Positions 43,921 through 52,233 of a DNA stretch of 64,000 nt are shown in pieces. The DNA lies in NCBI GenBank assembly GCA_023435895.1, contig JAEZLH010000033.1:1-64000 (forward strand), read 5' to 3'. The position numbers were made by a program, and so were the translations under genes. Every line of letters starts with the position of its first letter. The stretch's first letter is position 1. The notes under the pieces were generated by a model. It saw nothing but the letters and a program-made list of their open reading frames with translations, did no database searches and was not told the DNA's origin. The DNA is from Bacillota bacterium (GTDB taxonomy: Bacteria > Bacillota > Clostridia > Lachnospirales > Lachnospiraceae).

Positions 43921-45876
43921 TTAATTCGTATTTTCTTCCAGCTTTGCAAATACTCGAAGCAGCTCGCTCACACTCCAAGCCTGTGCAAAGCATCCCTGTG
44001 AAATTGTTGGATTATCCCCATCATAGATTTCAGCAATCTGTCCGATGCATCCTTCTCTCATACAAGCCTCTAACACAGATAGCTGTTCTCTAACTTTATT
44101 ACAAGCCGCTTCCTCATATCCATGAACCTTTAGATAGGCAAGGTAATAACCGCCTAGTGGAAATGTCCAAACTGTTCCCTGATGGTATGCCATATCCCTG
44201 TTAAAAAGTGAACCTCCGTAATATGGTTTATAGTCTTTATCCTGTTTCCATAAGCTTCTTAATCCATAGGGGGTATATAAGGTTTCATATACTTTATTCA
44301 CCACTTTTATTTCCTTCTCAGCCTCAAGGATGGAAAAGGGCTGTGAAACCGCCCAAATCTGGTTGCAGCGAATTTGTTCATCAGCCGGCTCGCCGGATAC
44401 AAGATCCTTTAAACAGTTCTCCTTATCATTCCAAAATTGCTCCACAAAACTCTTTTTCACCAGTTCGGAAAGCTCCTCATAATAGGTTTTTGGTTTTTCT
44501 AGAAGGGTGGTAAAGTGAGCCATAATCCGTAAAGCATTATACCAGTAAGCATTGATTTCAACCGGTTTTCCATGTCTTGGAGTAGGAAGAATATCTCCAA
44601 ATCTTACATCCATCCAGGTAACCTGCTCTAAGCCACTGCCTGCTACAATTAAGCCATCCTGATCCATCTTAGTATGAAAATCAGTACCCTTTTTGTACCA
44701 TTCCAGGATATGTTCCATAACCGGATATGCTTCTTTTATGAACTCCAAATCATGACTAGATTGATAATATTCATAAACTGCCACAATAAATAATAAGGAT
44801 GCATCCACCGTATTGTATAAGGGGTCATGTCCCCCTTCTGGAAACATATTTGGCATGAGTCCTTTATTCTCATATCGCATAAAGGTTCGAAAGATGCTTT
44901 TCGCTTCTTCAAATCGTCTGGTCGAGATACAACAGCCAATCATCGAAATCATGGTATCCCTTCCCCAATCTGCAAAGAAGGGATATCCGGCCATTAAGGT
45001 TAACCCCTTCGTGGAAGCACGTTCCACCAAATATTGATCCGCACTTTTCACTAACTGCTTCGCCAGATTTTCACTTAATCCAGATTGCTCGATCAGTTTC
45101 TTTTGTCTTGTTTCCTCCCATTGAAAATAATCACATGGCTCATGCTTTACCAGTATCGGTTCTGTACTATAGATAATCTCCAGTACTTCGTTTGACTCCG
45201 AAGGAACGGAGATGGAAATATTGTGATTATTTGCACTAACACCAATTGCTTCCCTACCATCTCTGGCATCATAGCCATAGTACAGGTCCCTCGTATAGAT
45301 GGTATCATAATTGGCTAATGTACCATTTGTTTTATAATATAAATTCAATCCATTGCTTTCTATCCGATTACCTTTGATGATGAATTCCTGTTTTTGATTG
45401 AGCACTTCTCCCTTGGGTACGAACTGCAAATGAGGAGTAATCGTAAAATGCACGTCTGTGTTCATACGATTTGCTAATTCATATCTCATCACAAGAGTAT
45501 TTTCTCCCTGAATCAAAACCAATTGTTTTTTGATTTCAATTCCTTCTACCTGATAAATCCAGGTCGGATAATATTCAAAGCTGAATTGATTAAGATATAG
45601 ATACCCATACTTATTTTTGGTATGATTTACAAACTCCTGACTGGAGAGATTATGTGTTTGATTAAGTATTTTAATTTCTTCCTCTACATTCGTAATCATG
45701 TGATATCTATGATTTGGTGCAACCTTACAAGCCATTAATAAAGCATGATCATTTCTTGAATTGGAACCGATCGCTGTTAAAGAGGAATAACCACCTAGAC
45801 TGTTAGTGAGTAAATAACAGTTCTCCTGTCCCCGGTCCATGCTTTTCCAATCATGTTTTCCATATATAAATTTCAT
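43921..45876 (-). CDS. Amylo-alpha-1,6-glucosidase (glycogen debranching, GDE_C/GH133)
   Basis: The 651-residue cytoplasmic protein has an N-terminal beta domain beginning SLGGYSSLTAIGSNSRNDHALL, typical of prokaryotic debranching enzymes. The (alpha/alpha)6 catalytic domain carries FADWGRDTMISMIGCCISTRRFEEAK, GLMPNMFPEGG, NTVDASLLFI and a C-terminal HQGTVWTFPLGGYYLAYLK. It removes alpha-1,6-linked glucosyl branches left by the phosphorylase. GGAGG lies before the ATG. It follows the secreted amylase gene by 44 bases, within which a duplicate of that gene's 3' tail lies. Confidence 0.93.
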   Translation of the reverse strand: MKFIYGKHDWKSMDRGQENCYLLTNSLGGYSSLTAIGSNSRNDHALLMACKVAPNHRYHMITNVEEEIKILNQTHNLSSQEFVNHTKNKYGYLYLNQFSFEYYPTWIYQVEGIEIKKQLVLIQGENTLVMRYELANRMNTDVHFTITPHLQFVPKGEVLNQKQEFIIKGNRIESNGLNLYYKTNGTLANYDTIYTRDLYYGYDARDGREAIGVSANNHNISISVPSESNEVLEIIYSTEPILVKHEPCDYFQWEETRQKKLIEQSGLSENLAKQLVKSADQYLVERASTKGLTLMAGYPFFADWGRDTMISMIGCCISTRRFEEAKSIFRTFMRYENKGLMPNMFPEGGHDPLYNTVDASLLFIVAVYEYYQSSHDLEFIKEAYPVMEHILEWYKKGTDFHTKMDQDGLIVAGSGLEQVTWMDVRFGDILPTPRHGKPVEINAYWYNALRIMAHFTTLLEKPKTYYEELSELVKKSFVEQFWNDKENCLKDLVSGEPADEQIRCNQIWAVSQPFSILEAEKEIKVVNKVYETLYTPYGLRSLWKQDKDYKPYYGGSLFNRDMAYHQGTVWTFPLGGYYLAYLKVHGYEEAACNKVREQLSVLEACMREGCIGQIAEIYDGDNPTISQGCFAQAWSVSELLRVFAKLEENTN

Positions 45877-45888
45877 TTCTTCCTCCGA

Positions 45889-45947
45889 TTATTTTAAGAT
45901 TGCAATAACGTATTTGAGCATTATTTTAAAATTGCAATTGCATATTT
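45889..45947 (-). repeat. Duplicated 3' tail of the amylase gene
   Basis: A 27-base stretch ending the amylase gene (45921-45947, coding KYAIAILK and stop) is repeated at 45889-45915 with about four differences. The second copy would read KYVIAILK and stop, but is out of frame with the gene. It sits immediately before the debranching gene's ribosome site. It may be the scar of a deleted paralogue or a slippage duplication. Confidence 0.7.
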
Positions 45948-47672
45948 AGGCAAGGTAACTACTCCGTCCTTTAAGGTGACTTCACTGCCATCCACGGTTA
46001 GGTAACCCCTGATTGAAAGAGTTTTTAAGTCAGAGGTTAAATTCACAAGATTGGTTTCCGCTCCAAAATTATAGAGTATCACTATTTTACTGCCCTGATA
46101 ATCCTTTGATAGAGCACCTATATCCTTGCTGGAGAGCTCCTCCAGTGCTGTTTGTGTACCTCTTGCGATTTCTGGATTCTCATTGCGAATTCTGATTGCC
46201 CTCTTATAATAATTATAGATGGATAACGGATTTTTCATTTGGTCTTCTACTGTTCCAAATTTCTGCTCCACTTTGTCCGCATTGGGAGCAGGTAAACTCA
46301 TCCCCGTTTGCTCCTTGCCCGACCATTGCATTGGCAATCTCTTATTCTCATCCTTTGTTCCCATACTATTCATACCGATTTCTTCCCCGTAATACACATA
46401 GGGGCTTCCATTCATGGTTAGAAGCACTCCGGCTGAGAGTTTCATCTGATCTTCGTTATTTAAACACTGTGCGGAGATTCTGGTTGTGTCATGATTGCTG
46501 ATGAAAGGTGCATCAATAAAGTTTTGATTTCCCTTTTGATACTGATCATGCAAGCTTATAACAGAATTAACAAAACTTTTTCCGGTCATGGTTCCAAGCT
46601 TTCTCACTGCAGAAGTAATTAATCCATTGTGCTGGGATAATGGAAAATTAAAAAGACTTTGAATTCCACTTTTATAATAATTCGTAATAGCCGCTTCCTC
46701 ATCCCATACTTCCGCCACCAGATAAGCGTCTTTTTTTACACTTTTCACATATTCTGAGAACCATTTTAGCACCTCAATATTACGCTCTTGCTCTCCCGAA
46801 TAATATTCCTTGGCAGCATCCAATCGAAAACCATCCACTCCCATATCCAACCAGAATTTTGAGGCTTTTTCAATCTCCTTACGTACAGCCTTATTGCCCA
46901 GATTCAAATCAGGCATTTGATCCCAAAAAGCACCTTCATAATACCATTCTGTTGTTCCTACACGATGATATCCCTTATCACCATTATAGTCATTTGTATA
47001 ATGATAATATGCCACATAAGGACACTTTTTCAAATCAGGTTTTTCTCCCTCCTTCAAACTTTCCAGGTAATCTTTCGCCTGTATAAACCAGGGATGCTTC
47101 GCTGAGGTATGATTAAATACATAGTCAAGAATCACTTTAATACCGCGCTTATGACACTCCAAAAGTAATGTTTTAAAATCATCCAGCGTACCGTACTGAG
47201 GATCAATATTATAATAATTTATAACATCATATTTATGATAGGTTGTAGAAGGCATAATGGGCATCAGCCAGATTGCATCAAAGCCAAGATCACTATCCGT
47301 ATTTGGATTACCATCATTAATATAATCAAGCTTTGAAGTAATACCTTTCAGATCTCCAATGCCATCCCCATTACTATCATAGAAGGAATACGGAAATATC
47401 TCATATACATTGCGATAATTATCGTTGATTGTGTTCAGCTTCTGCGTATACTGATAAGGAATTACATCCTTATTGGTATCCTGATTACCCTCTGAATTAT
47501 TACTATCTATTTTTTCCCCGTCTGCTTGACTACCACTCGGTTGATCTTTGGTGCCTTCCTGAACCGATGGTGTAATCCCCTTACTTTTATCTTGTTCTGT
47601 TTTCGCACAACCGCCTGCCAATATCACAATCAAAACCAGGCAGATCAGAAAAAGCCTATTCTTGTTCTTCAT
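45921..47672 (-). CDS. Secreted lipoprotein alpha-amylase, GH13
   Basis: The 583-residue exported enzyme has a lipoprotein signal MKNKNRLFLICLVLIVILAG with lipobox LAGGCAK (Cys22). A Ser/Gly/Asn-rich linker to ~residue 75 precedes a GH13 barrel: NVYEIFPYSFYDSNGDGIGD, VILDYVFNHTS, GFRLDAAKEYYSG (nucleophile), YLVAEVWDE (acid/base) and FISNHDTTRIS. A small C-terminal beta domain ends YAIAILK. It would hydrolyse starch or large maltodextrins at the cell surface to feed MalEFG. AAGGAG precedes the ATG. Three large palindromes separate it from malG, so separate transcription is likely. Confidence 0.92.
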   Translation of the reverse strand: MKNKNRLFLICLVLIVILAGGCAKTEQDKSKGITPSVQEGTKDQPSGSQADGEKIDSNNSEGNQDTNKDVIPYQYTQKLNTINDNYRNVYEIFPYSFYDSNGDGIGDLKGITSKLDYINDGNPNTDSDLGFDAIWLMPIMPSTTYHKYDVINYYNIDPQYGTLDDFKTLLLECHKRGIKVILDYVFNHTSAKHPWFIQAKDYLESLKEGEKPDLKKCPYVAYYHYTNDYNGDKGYHRVGTTEWYYEGAFWDQMPDLNLGNKAVRKEIEKASKFWLDMGVDGFRLDAAKEYYSGEQERNIEVLKWFSEYVKSVKKDAYLVAEVWDEEAAITNYYKSGIQSLFNFPLSQHNGLITSAVRKLGTMTGKSFVNSVISLHDQYQKGNQNFIDAPFISNHDTTRISAQCLNNEDQMKLSAGVLLTMNGSPYVYYGEEIGMNSMGTKDENKRLPMQWSGKEQTGMSLPAPNADKVEQKFGTVEDQMKNPLSIYNYYKRAIRIRNENPEIARGTQTALEELSSKDIGALSKDYQGSKIVILYNFGAETNLVNLTSDLKTLSIRGYLTVDGSEVTLKDGVVTLPKYAIAILK

Positions 47673-47698
47673 GTTCGTCTCCTTATATCATTATTTAA

Positions 47699-47843
47699 GT
47701 AATTGCGAAACAAATAACTGTAATTATTGTAGGTATAACAGATACAATTCCAGAGCGGAAGCTAAGCCCGAAGGAGCGTTGGAGCGGAGGAATTCGTATC
47801 TGTTGTACATACAATGCCTATACTGTTAGTGTTTCGCAATTAC
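47699..47843. repeat. Palindromic repeat family B, copy 2
   Basis: A 145-base palindrome with outer arms GTAATTGCGAAACA... / ...GTTTCGCAATTAC and inner arms ACAGATACAATTCC / GGAATTCGTATCTGT. The GC-richer centre reads GAGCGGAAGCTAAGCCCGAA. It aligns end to end in reverse orientation with 2311-2458. It begins 27 bases upstream of the amylase start codon, so it forms part of that gene's promoter region or leader. Confidence 0.8.
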
Positions 47844-47883
47844 ATAACATGATTCGGATGTCATAAGCCCTTTCAACACAGTT

Positions 47884-47985
47884 CATCGGTAATTTGCATA
47901 AAGCAAAAGAATGAATGCGCCTATGGAAATGTCTTTTGATTTCCATCGAAGCATGAATCTTTTGGCTTTGTGCAAATTTCCACTG
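47884..47985. repeat. Palindromic repeat family C, copy 1
   Basis: A hairpin element with arms AATTTGCATAAAGCAAAAGA (47891-47910) and TCTTTTGGCTTTGTGCAAATT with one T removed from the limit; the inner arms are ATGGAAAT/ATTTCCAT. The left ~55 bases closely match 59183-59236 (TCGGYAATTT..GCAYAAAGC then AAAAGARYGAATGCGCC). It lies right beside family B copy 2 in the malG-amylase gap. Confidence 0.7.
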
Positions 47986-48033
47986 CCACTATATAAACAG
48001 GGCTTCTGACATTCGAATTATAACATAAATGAA

Positions 48034-48102
48034 GACTCTCATTATAAAGGTTCTCAAAGCCTAAGTTATCTGTAAGCCTTTGAAATACCTATAATGAGAG
48101 CC
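48034..48102 (-). terminator. Long hairpin downstream of malG
   Basis: The arms, about 30 bases, run from GACTCTCATTATAAAGG to CCTATAATGAGAGCC, with inner pairing CAAAGCC / GGCTTTG-like. It lies ~120 bases past the malG stop and is followed on the minus strand by a weak T-rich stretch. It probably ends the malEFG transcript. The 47673-48224 gap is thus filled by this hairpin plus repeat families B and C. Confidence 0.6.
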
Positions 48103-48224
48103 TTCCAATCTAAGTGTATCGCAATATTCTTGAACCCTTGTTAAGTATTTCTATTTTGCAACAGCTCTTCTTAATTTCAAAGAAGATGGAATGTACTTAT
48201 GACAAGTTCTTATCTCAAACTGTA

Positions 48225-49097
48225 TTAGCCTTTCACAGCACCCGATACACCTTCCACATAGAACCGTTGTGAAATCAAGAAGATGATCGCAATCGGAATA
48301 GAAATCAAAACACAACCTGCAAAGAACTGGGTGTAATAATACTCTACGAACTCTTTTTCAAGCATTGTCCATAAACCGATAGCAATGGTGTAGTACTGTC
48401 TGTCCTGCCCAAGTATAACCTTAGCAAAGATATAATCCACCCAAGGTCCCATAAAGGAGGTTAACAGGGTTGTAACAATGATCGGCTTTGACAAGGGAAT
48501 AGTAATTTTACGAAATACATCCCATTTGGTTGCACCATCTATGAAAGCCGCTTCATCAATGGTTTTTGGAATGGTATCAAAGAAGCCCTTAGCTACCAAA
48601 TATCCCAGCCCTGCACCACCGGAATATACCATGACCAGTGCGACCAGTTTCAGAGGACCTGCTTCTAAGAATCCAAAACCCTTTAATATATAATAAACTG
48701 CATACATTGACATAAACCCAGGGAACATTCCGAGGATTAAGGCAATATTCATCATTTTTTTACGCATTTTAAATCTTAACCTGGAGGTTACATAAGCAAC
48801 ACATAATACAAAGAATGCGGATAAAAGACAGGAACAAATTGCCACAATCAACGTATTGAAGAACCATCGTTCAAAGGTTAAGCTGCTACTTGGGTCAAAT
48901 AATTTTGCATAGTTCTTTAGTGTGTATCCTCTTGGAAGGACATAACTTTTATAAGCGCCGCCCTCTGCACGAAATGAGGTCAGTATAACAAAGAAAATCG
49001 GCAGCACCCATATGAATCCAAGAACACTTAATACAATATGAACAATGGAATTCGTGATCATTTTTCTGGTTTTTAATGATTTCGTGTTTTTCTTCAT
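48225..49097 (-). CDS. malG: Maltodextrin ABC transporter permease MalG
   Basis: The 290-residue permease has six predicted helices, with the EAA loop KTIDEAAFIDGATKWDVFRKITIPLSKPI and C-terminus RFYVEGVSGAVKG, characteristic of MalG. The GGAGLGYLVAKGFFDTIPK segment before the loop is also typical. Its ATG overlaps the malF stop (TAATG), matching the arrangement in the mannoside operon. With MalF it forms the maltodextrin channel; the energising ATPase is not encoded in the window. Confidence 0.93.
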   Translation of the reverse strand: MKKNTKSLKTRKMITNSIVHIVLSVLGFIWVLPIFFVILTSFRAEGGAYKSYVLPRGYTLKNYAKLFDPSSSLTFERWFFNTLIVAICSCLLSAFFVLCVAYVTSRLRFKMRKKMMNIALILGMFPGFMSMYAVYYILKGFGFLEAGPLKLVALVMVYSGGAGLGYLVAKGFFDTIPKTIDEAAFIDGATKWDVFRKITIPLSKPIIVTTLLTSFMGPWVDYIFAKVILGQDRQYYTIAIGLWTMLEKEFVEYYYTQFFAGCVLISIPIAIIFLISQRFYVEGVSGAVKG

Positions 49098-50491
49098 TAT
49101 TGGAACGCCTCCTCATCTTTATAAGAACCTGTACGACGATAGGTTAATAAGGATAGAGTTGCCAGTATTACAAATACGATAATACCGATAACGGCACCTA
49201 AATTATAATCTTTATTCGTTATGGTTAATTTATATAGCCAAGTTACTAATAGATCGGTCTTTCCAGCATAATAGTATTCCAGTGATTCTGGACCACCGCC
49301 GGACAATAGGAAAATAACATTAAAGTTATTGATGTTTCCTACAAAGGATGTAATCAAAAATGGTGTTGTAATAAATAACATATAAGGCAAGGTTATCTTA
49401 AAGAAGGAAACCACAGCATTGGCTCCATCCACCTTGGCAGCCTCATACAAATCCTTGGGGATATTCTGTAAAATACCTGTAGTTGTCAGCATTGTAAACG
49501 GTACACCAATCCAAACATTAATAAAAATTATTGTGATTTTTGCCAAGGTTGGATCTGTAAAAAACGGGATTCCCTGGGTTGGTCCAAGGATACCAATATC
49601 TCGCAAGATTGCATTTACGGGGCCGTTCGCATTAAAAATTGTTCTCATGGTAAGTAAGGATACAAATTGAGGAACTGCAATGGACATTACAAATATAAAT
49701 CTCCAAAAGCTCTTATATCTGGTTCCGTCCCGATTAATCATAATTGCTAAGAGCATTCCTAATATATAACAGGAAAAGGTTGCAAATACCGCCCAAATGA
49801 GAGTCCAGGTAAGAACCGGCCAAAAGGTATGAGATAACTGACCATTTTGGGCAAACATTGCTGTAAAGTTTTTAAAGCCCACCCAGTCAAATAAATTACC
49901 GGGGGTTTGATGATTTTTATCATAGTTGGTAAATGCGATTAAAATCATGAAGAAAAGTGGAACAATGGTAAAACACAAAACTCCTGTTACGGGTAAAAAC
50001 AAAAGAGATTTATGTAAGTTTTGTTCCAACAAAGAACTTAAATCTTCCTTAAAGGAAGTGATTGGCTTACCAAGCTCAGCTCTTTTTTGTGTTACGTAAG
50101 CACTCTTTATGGATGTCATTGCAAAGATTATAAAACCAAGAGTTAGAAATATAGTGATTACACCATAGAGCAGGCATAACATGGAATTATCTCCGGGTAC
50201 ATACTCGTAAATCTGCTTTGCCTCATTAAAAACTTCCTCCTGAACTTTGGTTCCCAATGTTAAAAAATTAATGATGGTATTGAAACCAGTTGTTATCATG
50301 TAATAAATATACGCGATTTCTATGAAGAGCATAAGCAAGCCGCGAATAATCTGTTTATGCAAAAGATTACCCAGACCAAATACCAGGGCTGATAATTTTG
50401 TTATTCCATTTCCTTGATTAAAAGCAGTAATTACCCCCACATCACGAAGCGGTGTGTTGATTTTTGACTTCTTTTCCTTTCTGCGGACCAT
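49097..50491 (-). CDS. malF: Maltodextrin ABC transporter permease MalF
   Basis: The 464-residue permease is longer than ordinary MalF-type subunits in Firmicutes. The first ~170 residues hold extra helices (LLHKQIIRGLLMLFIEIAYIYYM, MLCLLYGVITIFLTLGFIIFA) before the core six-helix permease. The EAA loop is DLYEAAKVDGANAVVSFFKITLPYM, and FLLSGGGPESLEYYYAGKTDLLVTWLY follows. The extended N-terminal region is seen in many MalF/MdxF proteins. The start is MVRRKEKKSK behind AAGGAG; 14 upstream codons are excluded. It follows malE after a 247-base gap containing a strong hairpin. Confidence 0.92.
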   Translation of the reverse strand: MVRRKEKKSKINTPLRDVGVITAFNQGNGITKLSALVFGLGNLLHKQIIRGLLMLFIEIAYIYYMITTGFNTIINFLTLGTKVQEEVFNEAKQIYEYVPGDNSMLCLLYGVITIFLTLGFIIFAMTSIKSAYVTQKRAELGKPITSFKEDLSSLLEQNLHKSLLFLPVTGVLCFTIVPLFFMILIAFTNYDKNHQTPGNLFDWVGFKNFTAMFAQNGQLSHTFWPVLTWTLIWAVFATFSCYILGMLLAIMINRDGTRYKSFWRFIFVMSIAVPQFVSLLTMRTIFNANGPVNAILRDIGILGPTQGIPFFTDPTLAKITIIFINVWIGVPFTMLTTTGILQNIPKDLYEAAKVDGANAVVSFFKITLPYMLFITTPFLITSFVGNINNFNVIFLLSGGGPESLEYYYAGKTDLLVTWLYKLTITNKDYNLGAVIGIIVFVILATLSLLTYRRTGSYKDEEAFQ

Positions 50492-50610
50492 AATCCAACT
50501 CCTTTTCTTAAGATAGAATGAGAGCTGTAACAAATCACAGCTTCTTAATTACTTCCTTCTATTCCTCATTTCAAACCCTTTGACTTTTAAAGCATTTGAC
50601 ATTATTAGAG

Positions 50611-50664
50611 TAATTATACCATGCAAATGCATACTTCATAATACATTTGCATGGATATCAATTA
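50611..50664 (-). other. Intercistronic hairpin between malE and malF
   Basis: The perfect 11-bp stem CCATGCAAATG / CATTTGCATGG (50619-50654 overall) is extended by TAATTATA / TATCAATTA on the outside. It lies 75 bases past the malE stop, with no marked T run on the minus strand. It probably protects or partly terminates the malE message, favouring binding protein over permeases. Confidence 0.75.
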
Positions 50665-50738
50665 CTTAATATGAGCAACGAATGTTGGTAAGTAATTTAA
50701 TCAATTCTATCTATCTATGAATTTTGTGATAAACTTTG

Positions 50739-52028
50739 TTATTCTACCTTGAGAGTACCTACAAATGTATCTAATTTCTTCTGAACATTATCTTTATTCA
50801 GCTCACCGCTCTTGATTTCGGTTGCAATACCAGCTGCATTTGACCAGTATTTTGAACTAAATTCTGCGGAAGTCGGCTGCATTACGGAAGCTGTGTTTGC
50901 TTCAGCAACAATAACCTTAGCAACTTCATCAGCTTGAACTTTCTCGGATTCTCCAACTTTAAGATTGGTAGGAACCTGACCACTCTTCTCAAAACGCTCT
51001 AACTGCATCTCTTCGCTTCCAAGATATGCTGCAAATGCTACAGCAACTGCAGGGAATTTTGCCTGAGCGTTAACACCAATTGCTTTAGAACCGTAGAAAC
51101 CTTTTAACTGATAATCCTTGCCATCAGGATTGAAGGTAGGGATTACTGCCAAGCCTAAATCATCACCTAATGCATCTTTGTAAAGCTTATAATTCCAAGA
51201 ACCATCAAACCATGCACCAACTCTATGATCTGCTGTTAATTCGGATAAGGATACATCATCTGCAAAAGCAGTCTTCTTGTTATTGATTAAGTCAATTAAG
51301 TAATTTGTTACTGCTACACCGGTAGGATTGTTCCAGTTTGCACCTGCTGCAAAATCTGTCTGGCTGTCACCATAGATGGTTAAGCCTGCGCCGTAGTACC
51401 AAGCACCTAATTTCCAGCCACCTGCAGAGTCAAAGCAGAAATTGTACACTTTATCGCCTGTTTTCTTAGCCATAATTCCTTCAACAGATTTCACATCATT
51501 CTCTCCCAAAAGAGTTTTATCATAATACATGAAGAAGGTATTGTGTGTGAAAGGAATACCGTAGATTGCGCCTTCCTTTGTTACAGTGTTCACTACTTCC
51601 GGTGCCATGGTTGTTTTAACCATTTCTTCTGTGCTTCCGCCAAGTCTTGCAATTGCACCTGCATTAATCAATTCATTTAACTGATCATTTGCATAAAAGA
51701 ATACATCGCCGGCTGCAGTTACGTCTTTTAATATTTCATCTTTTAACGTATCTTCACCCTGTGTTTCAACTGTGAAGGTAATGTCCCATTCCGGGTGTAA
51801 TGCCTGGAAGGATTTTGTCATGGAATCCATAAGACCTGTTTGAATCTGATTCTCAGGTGCCCAAACCTTTAATGTAACAGGCTCTGCTTTCGCAGGTTTT
51901 GTTGTTGCTGTTGCTTTTGTAGGTTCCGGAGTTGTACCACCGGTGGGTGTTTCATTTTTCTTGCCGCATGCAACTAAAGATACTAATAATACGGCAACCA
52001 TAAGTAAGGACAAAAATTTCTTTTTCAT
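50739..52028 (-). CDS. malE: Maltodextrin-binding lipoprotein MalE
   Basis: The 429-residue binding protein has signal MKKKFLSLLMVAVLLVSLVA followed directly by the lipidated Cys21 (CGKK) and a Thr/Pro-rich linker. Mature features are VTLKVWAPENQIQTGLMDSM, the long helix region EILKDVTAAGDVFFYANDQLNELINAGAIARLGG and GAIYGIPFTHNTFFMYYDKTLL. A DHRVGAWFDGSWNYKLYKDALGDDL-like segment and a C-terminal KVGESEKVQADEVAKV are typical of MalE/MdxE. AGGAGAGG precedes the ATG. It has its own 205-base upstream gap, but no confident promoter was found there. Confidence 0.92.
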   Translation of the reverse strand: MKKKFLSLLMVAVLLVSLVACGKKNETPTGGTTPEPTKATATTKPAKAEPVTLKVWAPENQIQTGLMDSMTKSFQALHPEWDITFTVETQGEDTLKDEILKDVTAAGDVFFYANDQLNELINAGAIARLGGSTEEMVKTTMAPEVVNTVTKEGAIYGIPFTHNTFFMYYDKTLLGENDVKSVEGIMAKKTGDKVYNFCFDSAGGWKLGAWYYGAGLTIYGDSQTDFAAGANWNNPTGVAVTNYLIDLINNKKTAFADDVSLSELTADHRVGAWFDGSWNYKLYKDALGDDLGLAVIPTFNPDGKDYQLKGFYGSKAIGVNAQAKFPAVAVAFAAYLGSEEMQLERFEKSGQVPTNLKVGESEKVQADEVAKVIVAEANTASVMQPTSAEFSSKYWSNAAGIATEIKSGELNKDNVQKKLDTFVGTLKVE

Positions 52029-52233
52029 AAATTACCTCTCCTTAATAATAAGTTTTTGACTTTCGTCATGATTAGTTTCTATCATAAAATGCAGTTACGC
52101 ACTTTATTTCATTAATAAATATTTTCTCTCTTGAAGATTTCACATTATAATGACTGATATATCATATAATCGTGTGCAAGCCTTCAACCTGTGTGAGTTA
52201 GCTATTTGTATAAGCAATGAATTATAAATATTC

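Noticed and set aside
43709..43993. 94-codon minus-strand frame in the gap after the debranching enzyme gene
   Set aside because: It starts inside the debranching gene in another frame and has no ribosome site or recognisable family.
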